DNA of 64,000 nucleotides from J054 sp965223095. Lineage in GTDB: Bacteria > Pseudomonadota > Gammaproteobacteria > Steroidobacterales > GCA-2729495. The position numbers and the translations under genes were made by a program. The notes under the pieces are model-generated. The model searched no databases, was not told the origin of the DNA, and worked only from the letters and a program-made list of their open reading frames with translations. Location of the stretch: NCBI GenBank assembly GCA_965223095.1, contig OZ244979.1:2728001-2792000 (forward strand), written 5' to 3'. Positions 1 to 8,437 of this stretch are shown in pieces (position 1 is the first letter of the stretch; each line of letters starts with the position of its first letter).

Positions 1-479
1 GGTTGCCAGGCATGGTCGGGACTACAAGAATAGTGAATCGGCCGGCCCTCATTCAACGTCACAGCAGCTGTCCATAAGGGATAGTCGGGACTCGGTATGA
101 GCACTTCGTCGCCAGGATCAAGTAGCCCCCGCAAGGTGAGATCAATCAGCTCACTCACGCCGTTGCCCATGAACACATGCTCCGATGTCACGTCTAACAG
201 GCCGCGATCTTGTTGCTGCATGACCACGGCCTCGCGCGCCGGAAACACACCCTTCTGATGGCAATAGCCCTCACTGTTGGACAAATTCTCGATCATGGCC
301 AAGCGCATAGTCTCTGGGGTACGAAATCCAAAGGGCCCGGGATTGCCTATATTTAAGTAGGTGATTTCGTAGCCGCGCCGGGCCATCTCATGGGCACGGT
401 TCGCCAAGCGCCCGCGAATCTCATAGCGAACATCATGCAAAGCAGAGCTGGTTTTTATCCCATCGGTCACTGTGGCCAT
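1..479 (-). CDS. alaA: AlaA-type alanine/glutamate-pyruvate aminotransferase (N-terminal part, cut by window edge)
   Basis: This is the N-terminal part (about 159 residues) of a PLP-dependent class I/II aminotransferase; the rest lies beyond position 1. The start is ATG at 479-477. The reading frame shows a YEIRG segment near residue 19, LNIGNPGPFGF near residue 43, an EGYCHQKG segment, GNGVSELI and IPSPDYPLWTAAV. These blocks match the pattern of E. coli AlaA, which makes alanine from pyruvate and glutamate in the cytoplasm. The Schiff-base lysine would lie in the missing part, so function rests on the N-terminal signature only. It is transcribed in the same direction as the MFS gene at 834-2078, but a gap of about 350 bases separates them. 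Confidence 0.85.
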   Translation of the reverse strand, partial: MATVTDGIKTSSALHDVRYEIRGRLANRAHEMARRGYEITYLNIGNPGPFGFRTPETMRLAMIENLSNSEGYCHQKGVFPAREAVVMQQQDRGLLDVTSEHVFMGNGVSELIDLTLRGLLDPGDEVLIPSPDYPLWTAAVTLNEGRPIHYSCSPDHAWQ

Positions 480-833
480 CCATCGCAGGCTTAACGAGGA
501 CTCAGAGCATAAAGGATCGCGCGCCGGGCGCAATGCGTCCTAGCGCAGATTCAGCGGTATTCGCCACCGAGGGGTCCATCAACCTTCCCGCCACAAGCAC
601 CAGCGGGCCGCACTTGGCCATCTAGCTTGAACTACGCGCCGCTCTCAAGGCAATCAGAAAAATTGCATTAGGATCCTGATGCTCGTCGCCCATCCGCCCT
701 GCCCGACACACAAAATTCCACCAGTCGGAACCACGATTAGCAGGATGCACTTAGGCCTGGTGAAACCAGCTGGCGACGCGACCGCAATCAATACCTTCAG
801 CCACCGCGCGCGCTATATAAGCTCAACGAATAT
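480..833. other. Intergenic stretch without a recognisable gene
   Basis: About 350 bases lie between the 5' end of the aminotransferase and the 3' end of the MFS gene, both on the minus strand. Short open frames here have no recognisable protein pattern and run into the MFS gene. It must hold the aminotransferase promoter on the minus strand, but no convincing -35/-10 pair or terminator hairpin was found. Confidence 0.5.
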
Positions 834-2078
834 TCACTGCTGTTGCGCTGGCTTGAACAACAGCGACAGCGCCAAAGCCGTCGTGACTAGCACAGCGATG
901 ATCGTGAATGGAACCTCGTAAGAACCAAAACGGTCAAACAATACCCCGGTGACCACGGGACCCATGCCGCCACCGAAGGTGTCCAGAACGGTAATCGTAC
1001 CCAGGATCTTCCCTAAATCGCGCAAACCAAAGTAATCAGCTGCCAATAGCTGCAGTAGCGTATACAGTCCTCCCCAGCCGATACCGAGCAGCACGATGGC
1101 AGGCCAGAAAGTCAGCGTGTTCGTGCTAATCAGCAACCAGGCGCCAATACACATGACACCAATGGTACTAACGAACATACCCTTGTGACCCAGCCGCTCG
1201 GCTAAGAAACCACTGAGTAGTTTACCCAGCAGACCAAGGACGAACAAAACCGTCAAGCCATTGGCCGCCACCTGCGCCTCAAAACCTTGGTCGGTCATGT
1301 GCAAAAACAAGTTACTCAGCAGCGCCAAGATGGAATAAAAGGTCAGCATCGCGATACCGGCCAACACCCAAAAATTACGTGTCTTCAACGCGTCGGCATA
1401 GCGCATACCGCTCATGGAAGGTGATGCGCCGGCTTGAGCCCCGGAACCCGGCGCCTTTAGGCCTTTATCTTCCGGCCGCTCGCGCAGTAGGAACAACACC
1501 ACCGGAATCAGCATCAGCGGCAGCACGCTGGAATACATGAAGGCGGTCCGCCAACCGAATTCACTAATCAGCCAGGTATTCAGCTGAGGCAACGCGGCAT
1601 TACCCAGACTGGTGCCGGCCACGGTCATGCCCACGGCAAGACCGCGATTTTTCACAAACCACTTAGACACCAACATCACGTTCACGACCAAGCCCGAGCA
1701 GGCCAGCCCCGAGGCGAGCATCAGGTGGATGCCATAGATGTCGTTCAGCGAATCAATGCGTGAATACAGAAAATTACCGGCCGCCAACAGCGCGAAACCA
1801 AAAGCCATTAATGGACGGACACCAATTCTGTCAGCGATGGCCCCGGTAATCGGTGCGAGCAGGCCACTCCCCAATAGCGTAATGGTGTCGCGGAATTTCA
1901 GTCGCCCCCGCAGGCCGTCTTCGCCCTCGGCAAGGGCCAGAAAATCTAGAATATCCCGGTCATAGACCGTGAGGCCCGCCAGCGTCATGCCGTTGGTGAC
2001 CCACATGATCAACAGTGAGCAAAAGGCGATGACCCACCCGTAGTAAAAGCCCTTGTTATTCTTGGCGCTGGTAGTCAC
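834..2078 (-). CDS. MFS transporter, monocarboxylate/oxalate-formate-antiporter-like
   Basis: A 414-residue inner-membrane carrier with about twelve hydrophobic segments in two halves split by a polar loop near residues 200-230. It starts with a YYGWVIAFCSLL segment, which is typical of the OFA/monocarboxylate branch of the major facilitator superfamily. GAIADRIGVRPLM near residue 80 and ERLGHKG near residue 295 are the cytoplasmic loop 2-3 and 8-9 motifs. The start is ATG at 2078. The substrate is probably a small organic acid (inference from family). The VOC-fold gene at 2209 is divergent, so the 130-base gap may carry promoters for both. Confidence 0.85.
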   Translation of the reverse strand: MTTSAKNNKGFYYGWVIAFCSLLIMWVTNGMTLAGLTVYDRDILDFLALAEGEDGLRGRLKFRDTITLLGSGLLAPITGAIADRIGVRPLMAFGFALLAAGNFLYSRIDSLNDIYGIHLMLASGLACSGLVVNVMLVSKWFVKNRGLAVGMTVAGTSLGNAALPQLNTWLISEFGWRTAFMYSSVLPLMLIPVVLFLLRERPEDKGLKAPGSGAQAGASPSMSGMRYADALKTRNFWVLAGIAMLTFYSILALLSNLFLHMTDQGFEAQVAANGLTVLFVLGLLGKLLSGFLAERLGHKGMFVSTIGVMCIGAWLLISTNTLTFWPAIVLLGIGWGGLYTLLQLLAADYFGLRDLGKILGTITVLDTFGGGMGPVVTGVLFDRFGSYEVPFTIIAVLVTTALALSLLFKPAQQQ

Positions 2079-2208
2079 TGGCTGCCTCCCCGGCTACACT
2101 GGACGCCGACAGACGATACCGTAATCATCAGGGGGGCCCAAGTGCCTTCGCAGCCCCCGGCGGCCTGCCACTAAAATCAATCACTAAAACAAGCAGCGGA
2201 GTCTAGAC

Positions 2209-3087
2209 ATGCTCAAGTCCATACTGATAGTGACCATCACCGTGGCGCAGCTCCAAGGTATTGAAGACGCCTACGAAGACTACTTGGACTATGAAACCGT
2301 TGCATCAGGCGTCGTCAGTGAACAAGCCGCGGCTGTCTGGGGCGCGCCGAAGGCCGGTGGGCAACCCTATTTGCTGCTGCAATCCGCCAGTGACGCCCCG
2401 GTTTTTTTACGTTTTATCGAAAGCGAACAAACCGCTGACTATGCACCCATGACGAGCTTTGGTTGGAACGCAACTGAATTGTTGGTCCAGGATCCCGATG
2501 CCATGGCGCAACGCCTAGCGAATTCGCCCTACGAAATTATTGGCCCGCCTTACGATCTATGGGCCGCACCCAATGCACCCCGCGCCATGCAAGCCATTGG
2601 ACCGGGCGAGGAATTGCTATACCTCACGCGAAATAATGACTTCAGCATTAAAACGGCCATCGACCGTGTGTTCATCATGGTCGTCGGTGGACCATCCATG
2701 ACCGCCTTCAGAGACTTTTACGGGGACCGCTTGGGTCTGGATGTCAGCGATCCAACCCCCTTCAAGATTTCGGTAATTTCACAAGCGCAAGGCTTACCGC
2801 CTGAAACAACTTACCCTCTATCGGTCGCACGCTTAGCCGCAGACTTCTTAATCGAACTGGACGAATACCCCAGCGTTGCCAAATCGCGCGCGCGACCGGA
2901 AGGGAGGCTATTGCCTGGCATCGCCATGGTGGGTTTTATTGTTGATGATCTCGCTGCCCTGGATCTAGATTTTCGCGGCAACCCCCAGGTCTTATCCGGC
3001 GCACCCTATGCCGGCCGACGAACGGCCGTGGCGGTCGGACCGGCCGGGGAATGGTTGGAATTCATCGAAGCTGAAATTGCCGATTAG
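2209..3087 (+). CDS. VOC-fold (glyoxalase/bleomycin-resistance-like) two-module protein
   Basis: A 292-residue cytoplasmic protein with two vicinal-oxygen-chelate-like modules. The first begins with a degenerate beta strand (KSILIVTITVAQL) followed by GIEDAYEDYLDY. A SFGWNATELLV block and a second module from about residue 150 (VFIMVVGGPSM) follow. The same blocks occur in order in the protein at 29296-30198, so the two are paralogues. Classic metal-binding His residues are hard to place, so enzymatic activity is uncertain. It stands alone, divergent from the MFS gene and convergent with the permease gene, whose stop is only 6 bases away. Confidence 0.6.
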   Translation: MLKSILIVTITVAQLQGIEDAYEDYLDYETVASGVVSEQAAAVWGAPKAGGQPYLLLQSASDAPVFLRFIESEQTADYAPMTSFGWNATELLVQDPDAMAQRLANSPYEIIGPPYDLWAAPNAPRAMQAIGPGEELLYLTRNNDFSIKTAIDRVFIMVVGGPSMTAFRDFYGDRLGLDVSDPTPFKISVISQAQGLPPETTYPLSVARLAADFLIELDEYPSVAKSRARPEGRLLPGIAMVGFIVDDLAALDLDFRGNPQVLSGAPYAGRRTAVAVGPAGEWLEFIEAEIAD

Positions 3088-3093
3088 CCCGCC

Positions 3094-4425
3094 TTAGTCC
3101 GTGGCCTGTGCATGGGGATTCACGCCCAAAGCCCGCGCAAGCTGATAAGCAACACCGTAGACCAACATTGAAACGATCAAGCCAAAAGCAGCCGGCACCA
3201 TCCACCCGGGCGACCAAAAAGTACTCGCTGCGCCCGCAAAATAGGCGATAAACGCTGCGGGATTCCAGGCTGGAGACTGTTCCAAGGCGGCTGCCGAAAA
3301 GCGGCCGCGATTGACCACATAGTAATCCACGATAATGGGGCCGATCAGCGGCGGCACCAGGACCGCCAACAAGTCAATCCAGCTCGCGAAGCGCTGATAA
3401 ATCCCTAAGCCGACGAGCGTACCCAGCAAACCGCAAATCACCGTCATGACTCGCTGCGGACGACGAAACACGCTCGAAGTTTGAATCACCGGCAAATATA
3501 GATTCGCATCACCGGTTGTCCACAGCGCCAAACTCATACCGATCACGCCGATGCCACCAATCACCATGCCCTGGGCCAACAGATAGGTGGTGAAATCGTA
3601 AGTTCCGGACACTACACCCCCCAGCGCACCAATCACCTGTAAAAACCATTGCGAAATAATCAGCACAATGAAAGGAATGGCCACGGCGACCCAGGCCTTG
3701 CGCGCAAAGCGCGTGTATTCGGGCATCACGATGGCGCCGACCACCCAAGAACCGATGACGAGATTAATACCCTGCACCATGTTCAGCGGCGCATCACCGC
3801 TGGCGGCTTTTTCCCTCGACAGAACAAGAAATTCTTGCCAGCCGCCGGCGGTATCAATATTCAGCCACGCGGTATACAGACCCACTGCAACCAACACCAA
3901 GACCGCGGGAATACTGACAATTTCTAAACCCTTAACGCCGAAGTACGTGGTAACCGTGAACAGCAAGCCGGCCGCGATGGCCACGGCATAAAAGGTCGGA
4001 GAATCGAAACTCTGCGCCCAAGCGAAACCGAAGGCACCCACCACAATGCCTTGCCAACCGATGGTTAGCAGGGCGATGGCCAACACCGGCAAATAAGCAC
4101 CGGCGCGGCCATAAACATAGCGATACAACAAGCCACTGTTGCAAGCGGTCTTGTAACCGATATAGCCGACGACGGCACCCACTAAAAAGTTTGCAAAGTT
4201 GCCAGCAAAACTGGCCACCACGATGTTGGGCCAAAACGGCATACCGCTGCCGAGCAAACCGCCCACGATCAAGCCAGTCACTAAAAAGCCCCAACCAAAG
4301 GCCAGGGTCAGCAAGGGTCCGGTCCCGCGACGCTGGGAGTCAGTCAGCGGACTCAGAGGATTATCCGCGCTAGATCGCTCGGCCTCGGGATCCCAGGCCC
4401 ACCATGCCCGCCATTTCTCCAGCAT
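3094..4425 (-). CDS. NCS1-family nucleobase:cation symporter (cytosine/purine permease-like)
   Basis: A 443-residue integral membrane protein with about twelve hydrophobic segments. The N-terminal region WAWDPEAERSSADNPLSPL and the following GWGFLVTGLIVGGLLGSGM helix fit the CodB/purine-cytosine permease branch of the NCS1 family, which imports nucleobases, allantoin or hydantoins with Na+ or H+. A hydantoinase pair lies at 22.7-26.8 kb, so a hydantoin-like substrate is conceivable but not shown. The start ATG is at 4425. It is the last gene of a minus-strand run that starts with the sulfurtransferase at 6602. Confidence 0.8.
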   Translation of the reverse strand: MLEKWRAWWAWDPEAERSSADNPLSPLTDSQRRGTGPLLTLAFGWGFLVTGLIVGGLLGSGMPFWPNIVVASFAGNFANFLVGAVVGYIGYKTACNSGLLYRYVYGRAGAYLPVLAIALLTIGWQGIVVGAFGFAWAQSFDSPTFYAVAIAAGLLFTVTTYFGVKGLEIVSIPAVLVLVAVGLYTAWLNIDTAGGWQEFLVLSREKAASGDAPLNMVQGINLVIGSWVVGAIVMPEYTRFARKAWVAVAIPFIVLIISQWFLQVIGALGGVVSGTYDFTTYLLAQGMVIGGIGVIGMSLALWTTGDANLYLPVIQTSSVFRRPQRVMTVICGLLGTLVGLGIYQRFASWIDLLAVLVPPLIGPIIVDYYVVNRGRFSAAALEQSPAWNPAAFIAYFAGAASTFWSPGWMVPAAFGLIVSMLVYGVAYQLARALGVNPHAQATD

Positions 4426-4476
4426 CTCTTACCCCCCGATGAGAATACCCGGCGCTAGCTTTTCGCTGACGCCTGG

Positions 4477-5214
4477 TTACGCTGATTCGTAGCTCAACTC
4501 TACCAATTCATAATTGGTCTGCATGTACCCGGCCGCACAGGCGCGGTAACAAAGATAATCGCCGTCGTTGCTACACCAAACATCGTAGGGAGGATGCTCC
4601 TGCGGCAGGCCGGGCGCTGACACCATGCGAAAATGCAAGGCGTCGAATTTACCCGCCCCCACTGCAATGCTTTCCTCGCCGACATATTCAATACCCATGC
4701 CAATGCGAAACAGCATGGGCCCCGTGGCCCCGCGGTGATCCGGCGAACACAGCAACATTTCATCCACGCCCTGCACGCCCGGACCTTTGCTACGATCGAA
4801 CAGGCGCATATGCCAAGCATCGCAGGCGATGGCATGGTTTTGAAAGGTCTTGAGACGACCCTGGGTTTCCATTCGTTGAGTCACGCGACCTTCCAGCGAG
4901 GTATAGCTTTCGCATTCAGCGAAATCGGGACCGAAACGAAACCACCCCGTACCCATAAAGCGATCACCCACGGTTAAACGAACAAAGCAATCCGTGGGAT
5001 ACCAATCTTCGTCCACACTATAAATCGTGTCACGCATCACACTCGGCCGGTCGTCGATCTCAGAATGCGCGGTGATACTGCGGCGACCATCACTGTGAAC
5101 GGTAATCATGAAATTTTCCCGGCCACGCTCCTGATCCATGCGTTCAGGTTTCTTACTGGTGTACTGAATGCGGCCCCGAATGATCCGGTGGTCTCGCTGC
5201 AAAATATCACTCAT
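4477..5214 (-). CDS. Conserved-looking protein of unknown function
   Basis: A 245-residue soluble protein with no signal peptide or membrane segment. I do not recognise the family. It has a beta-rich look with many aromatic residues: ERGRENFMITVHSDG near residue 30, DWYPTDCFVRLTVG near residue 71, WFRFGPDFAECESY near residue 90 and a C-terminal YDVWCSNDGDYLCYR. This resembles antiparallel-barrel lipocalin- or DUF3108-like folds, but that is impression only. The start ATG is at 5214. It lies 14 bases after the lipoprotein gene at 5229 in the same direction, so the two are probably cotranscribed. Confidence 0.55.
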   Translation of the reverse strand: MSDILQRDHRIIRGRIQYTSKKPERMDQERGRENFMITVHSDGRRSITAHSEIDDRPSVMRDTIYSVDEDWYPTDCFVRLTVGDRFMGTGWFRFGPDFAECESYTSLEGRVTQRMETQGRLKTFQNHAIACDAWHMRLFDRSKGPGVQGVDEMLLCSPDHRGATGPMLFRIGMGIEYVGEESIAVGAGKFDALHFRMVSAPGLPQEHPPYDVWCSNDGDYLCYRACAAGYMQTNYELVELSYESA

Positions 5215-5228
5215 GGCGTATTCGCTTC

Positions 5229-5735
5229 CTACTCTTTGTCATTTGCTGCATCCCCATCAGAATCGCTGAGAGGCTCGATTTTCGCACCCTGATTTTTCTC
5301 GGGCGCCAACGGCTGCGCGTCCGGGTCATTGCCGACTTCCAAGGCCTGCAAAGCAACGGCATCGAGCCGCTCCACGTCAGCGACGAAAGCACCGGCACCC
5401 AAGGCGCTGCCGAAGTATAGGCGCTCGCCCGGATAACCGCAGATGCGGCCATTGTCCGATCCGAACTCGAGCCGCCGAGCTTGCGCCAGACGCGAGGTGG
5501 CCGGCGAGATGCGAACGAGATAGGCGCGGTTTTTACCGGGCGTATAGACGATGAGACGACTGCGGTCCAAAGGCCGGAAAGACCGGACTTCCGAGGCGTA
5601 AAAACAAGCGGCCACGCGGCCTGCTCTAGCAGCAGGGTCCGCAGCGGAACCGGAGTCCGAGCCGGCGCAGGCGCCAAGCATAAGTAATGAACCCGACAAG
5701 GCCGCCAGGCGCAATGCTTCAGCGCGCGCCGACAT
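5229..5735 (-). CDS. Putative lipoprotein of unknown function
   Basis: A 168-residue protein starting at ATG 5735; a TTG directly before it is less likely. Residues 1-24 form a type II signal peptide ending in the lipobox LGAC, so the mature protein is probably lipid-anchored in the outer or inner membrane. The rest is polar and ends in an acidic tail (SDSDGDAAND). No enzyme motif is visible. The start is only 3 bases beyond the stop of the sulfurtransferase gene, which suggests translational coupling. The function is unknown. Confidence 0.6.
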   Translation of the reverse strand: MSARAEALRLAALSGSLLMLGACAGSDSGSAADPAARAGRVAACFYASEVRSFRPLDRSRLIVYTPGKNRAYLVRISPATSRLAQARRLEFGSDNGRICGYPGERLYFGSALGAGAFVADVERLDAVALQALEVGNDPDAQPLAPEKNQGAKIEPLSDSDGDAANDKE

Positions 5736-5738
5736 CAA

Positions 5739-6602
5739 TCAGTCCGCCGCCACCGGCCGCGCCGGATCACTGATCCAATCAGACCACGATCCCGCGTACA
5801 GGCCAGCGCCCGGTAACCCCGCGACCTCCAAGGCCAGCAGCGTGTGACAGGCCGATACGCCGGAGCCGCACATACAAACCACCGAACTCATGGGCCGTGC
5901 GCCAATGACCTTGCGGTAGATCTCGGCCAAATCTGCGGGGGCTAAAAACCGGCCATCGGGCGCTAGATTACCCGATAGCGGTACATTGACCGCGCCGGGC
6001 ACATGGCCGGCGACGGGATCGATGGGCTCTGATCGCCCCAAGAAGCGCTCGGCCGCGCGCACATCCAGCAGTAACAAATCATCGGCCGCCAAGCGTTCGC
6101 CGACTTCGGCCGCGGTTAGCACCGGCAATGTCTGCGCCAAGCTTGGAAATTTCGCTGGCCGGGGTGTGATGATCTGGTCGGTCACGGGCAGGCCCGCCTG
6201 CTGCCAAGCCTGCCAGCCACCATCCAGCAAGGCCACACGATCATGGCCGAGCCACCGCAGCAACCACCAAGTTCGCGCCGCGAACATACCCTGCACATCA
6301 TCGTAAACCACGACTTGCGTCCCCTCGCCCACACCTAGTTTTCCAAAACTTGCGGCGAGTTGCTGAGGCTCCGGCAAGGGGTGGCGGCCACCGGCGACCG
6401 GCGAAACGGCCCCGGCCAAATCCCGATCCAAGTCCACAAACTGCGCCCCAGGCAGGTGGGACTGCAACCAAGCGGCCCGACCAGCCTTTGGATCTAACAA
6501 ATCAAAACGACAATCCAATATGACCGGGGTATCGCCACTGGCTGCATCGAGGATCGCGGCCAGATCATCAACGCAAATTAGGGTTGTATAAGCATCACGC
6601 AT
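5739..6602 (-). CDS. sseA: 3-mercaptopyruvate/thiosulfate sulfurtransferase (tandem rhodanese)
   Basis: A 287-residue two-domain rhodanese that moves sulfane sulfur from mercaptopyruvate or thiosulfate to cyanide or thiols. The N-terminal inactive rhodanese domain (about residues 8-130) contains HLPGAQFVDLDRDL. The C-terminal domain carries the active-site loop CGSGVSA with the persulfide cysteine at about residue 245. CGSGV(T/S)A favours mercaptopyruvate sulfurtransferase over thiosulfate:cyanide rhodanese (family knowledge). The ATG at 6602 was preferred over an ATG 22 codons upstream because the upstream part has no family similarity. It is divergent from etfB, about 100 bases away. Confidence 0.85.
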   Translation of the reverse strand: MRDAYTTLICVDDLAAILDAASGDTPVILDCRFDLLDPKAGRAAWLQSHLPGAQFVDLDRDLAGAVSPVAGGRHPLPEPQQLAASFGKLGVGEGTQVVVYDDVQGMFAARTWWLLRWLGHDRVALLDGGWQAWQQAGLPVTDQIITPRPAKFPSLAQTLPVLTAAEVGERLAADDLLLLDVRAAERFLGRSEPIDPVAGHVPGAVNVPLSGNLAPDGRFLAPADLAEIYRKVIGARPMSSVVCMCGSGVSACHTLLALEVAGLPGAGLYAGSWSDWISDPARPVAAD

Positions 6603-6700
6603 GCAGGATTGCTCAGACTGGGCTGGGATTCGACTTGTAAGACCTCGGCAGCTCATTGAAAATAGCATGTTTTTTGCCCCGAACCCCAGGAGCCGGCGGA

Positions 6701-7453
6701 ATGGAAAAAATTCTCGTTTGCCTTAAACGCGTGGTGGACTACAACGTTCGCATTCGCGTCAAGCCCGATGCCTCCGGTGTTGCGACCGAGGGTGTCAAAA
6801 TGAGCATCAATCCGTTTGATGAAATTGCCCTGGAAGAAGCCTTGCGCCTACGCGAAGCCGGCATCGCCGAGGAAGTCATCGTGGTGTCCATCGGCACCGA
6901 TGATTGCCAGCAACAATTGCGCACTGGCCTGGCCATGGGCGCTGATCGAGCTTTGCTCGTCGAAACCGCGGGCGCACCAGAACCCCTCACCGCGGCACGC
7001 ACCCTGCTCGCCATCATTCAACGCGAAAATCCAGACCTGGTGATTCTCGGCAAACAAGCCATCGATGACGATTGCAATCAAACCGCGCAAATGCTGGCGG
7101 CCTTGTGGGAAAAACCGCAAGCAACATTCGCGTCGAAGCTGGATGTTTCCGGCACTACCGCGAAGGTCACTCGCGAAGTTGATGCCGGCCTAGAAACCAT
7201 AGAGGTCGATCTTCCGGCCGTGATCAGCACGGATTTACGTTTGAACGAACCGCGCTACGTTAAGTTGCCGGACATCATGAAAGCCAAGAAGAAGCCGCTA
7301 GAAACTATGGCCATGGATGAGTTGGGTATCGACACGGCCACCCAATTCACCGTCACAAACTATGAGCCGCCCGCGGAGCGTGGCAAAGGCATCATGGTCA
7401 ATGACGTCAGCGAACTTGTCGCCGCCTTGCGCGACAAAGGCCTGGTAGGCTAA
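6701..7453 (+). CDS. etfB: Electron transfer flavoprotein beta subunit
   Basis: A 250-residue ETF beta subunit. With EtfA it accepts electrons from acyl-CoA and related dehydrogenases and passes them to ETF:ubiquinone oxidoreductase. The start at 6701 follows an AGGAG box and gives the family N-terminus MEKILVCLKRVVDYN. An upstream in-frame ATG at 6656 overlaps the divergent gene and is not used. Further marks are NPFDEIALEEALRL, the AMP-binding region around residues 100-130 (LVILGKQAIDDD) and the ETF signature region DLPAVISTDLRLNEPRY. It is followed 18 bases later by etfA, and the two form an operon. Confidence 0.95.
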   Translation: MEKILVCLKRVVDYNVRIRVKPDASGVATEGVKMSINPFDEIALEEALRLREAGIAEEVIVVSIGTDDCQQQLRTGLAMGADRALLVETAGAPEPLTAARTLLAIIQRENPDLVILGKQAIDDDCNQTAQMLAALWEKPQATFASKLDVSGTTAKVTREVDAGLETIEVDLPAVISTDLRLNEPRYVKLPDIMKAKKKPLETMAMDELGIDTATQFTVTNYEPPAERGKGIMVNDVSELVAALRDKGLVG

Positions 7454-7471
7454 ATCGGAGCAGCATTAATC

Positions 7472-8416
7472 ATGAGCAAAGTACTCCTTGTTGCCGAACA
7501 TGATGGCAACACACTAAACCTGAGCACGGCGAAAAGCCTAAGTTGCGCCGCCGAGCTGGGTGCGGCCGAAATTGACATTGCGATTTTCGGCGATGAGCTA
7601 GACAGCATCGCGCAGTCCGCCGCGCAACTGAATGGTGTCAGCCGCGTATTAAAAATTGAGCGCGCCGAAAACGCGCAACCACTGGCCGCGGTATTGGCGC
7701 CCCAAATCGCCGCCCTCGCCGCCGACTATGATTACTTGTTAGCCCCCTCTACCACTTTTGGCAAAGATGTCTTGCCGCGCGCAGCCGCCCTGATGGGGGT
7801 CGGCCAAATCAGCGACATCATGCAGGTTGAATCGCCGCGTAGTTTCAAGCGGCCCATCTATGCTGGCAATGCCATCGTCACCGTGGCAGTGCCCGCCGGG
7901 CAGATCATCGTCGCCACGGTCCGGGTCGCCTCATATCAGGCAGCACCTACTGGGGGCTCTGCCAGCGTCGAGAAGCTTGACCTCGCCGTGGAACTGCCCA
8001 CACACACGCGGTTTGTAGAGCTGCAGGCAGGCGGCGGCGATCGACCGGATCTGCAAACCGCGCGCATTGTGGTATCAGGTGGCCGCGGCGTTGGTAGCGC
8101 GGACAATTTTTCGCTCCTGTATAGCCTAGCCGACAAGCTCGGCGCAGGTGTGGGCGCTTCGCGCGCAGCAGTAGATGCGGGCTACGTAGCCAATGACATG
8201 CAGGTGGGCCAGACCGGCAAGATTATCGCGCCGGATTTATATATGGCCTTCGGCATATCGGGCGCTATTCAGCATCTCACGGGCATCAAAGACGTTGGCA
8301 CCATCGTGGCGGTGAACAAAGATGCCGAGGCACCCATCTTCGAGGTGGCCGACATCGGCCTCGTTGGCGACTTATTCACCGTGATCCCAGAATTGGAACA
8401 GCAGCTTGGTGCTTGA
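7472..8416 (+). CDS. etfA: Electron transfer flavoprotein alpha subunit
   Basis: A 314-residue ETF alpha subunit that binds FAD. The N-terminal domain (about 1-185) starts MSKVLLVAEHDG. The C-terminal FAD domain contains GRGVGSADNF, GASRAAVDAGYV, VGQTGKIIAPDLYMAFGISGAIQH and the terminal NKDAEAPIFEVADIGLVGD block, all in the usual order. The length is normal. It pairs with the upstream etfB and serves dehydrogenases of fatty-acid, amino-acid or other CoA-ester catabolism. Its place beside a large catabolic region fits that role. Confidence 0.95.
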   Translation: MSKVLLVAEHDGNTLNLSTAKSLSCAAELGAAEIDIAIFGDELDSIAQSAAQLNGVSRVLKIERAENAQPLAAVLAPQIAALAADYDYLLAPSTTFGKDVLPRAAALMGVGQISDIMQVESPRSFKRPIYAGNAIVTVAVPAGQIIVATVRVASYQAAPTGGSASVEKLDLAVELPTHTRFVELQAGGGDRPDLQTARIVVSGGRGVGSADNFSLLYSLADKLGAGVGASRAAVDAGYVANDMQVGQTGKIIAPDLYMAFGISGAIQHLTGIKDVGTIVAVNKDAEAPIFEVADIGLVGDLFTVIPELEQQLGA

Positions 8417-8437
8417 TGACATGACGCCTATCGCGTC

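Noticed and set aside
679..921. Plus-strand open frame of 80 codons
   Set aside because: It overlaps the 3' end of the MFS gene on the other strand, has no ribosome site and no recognisable protein pattern.
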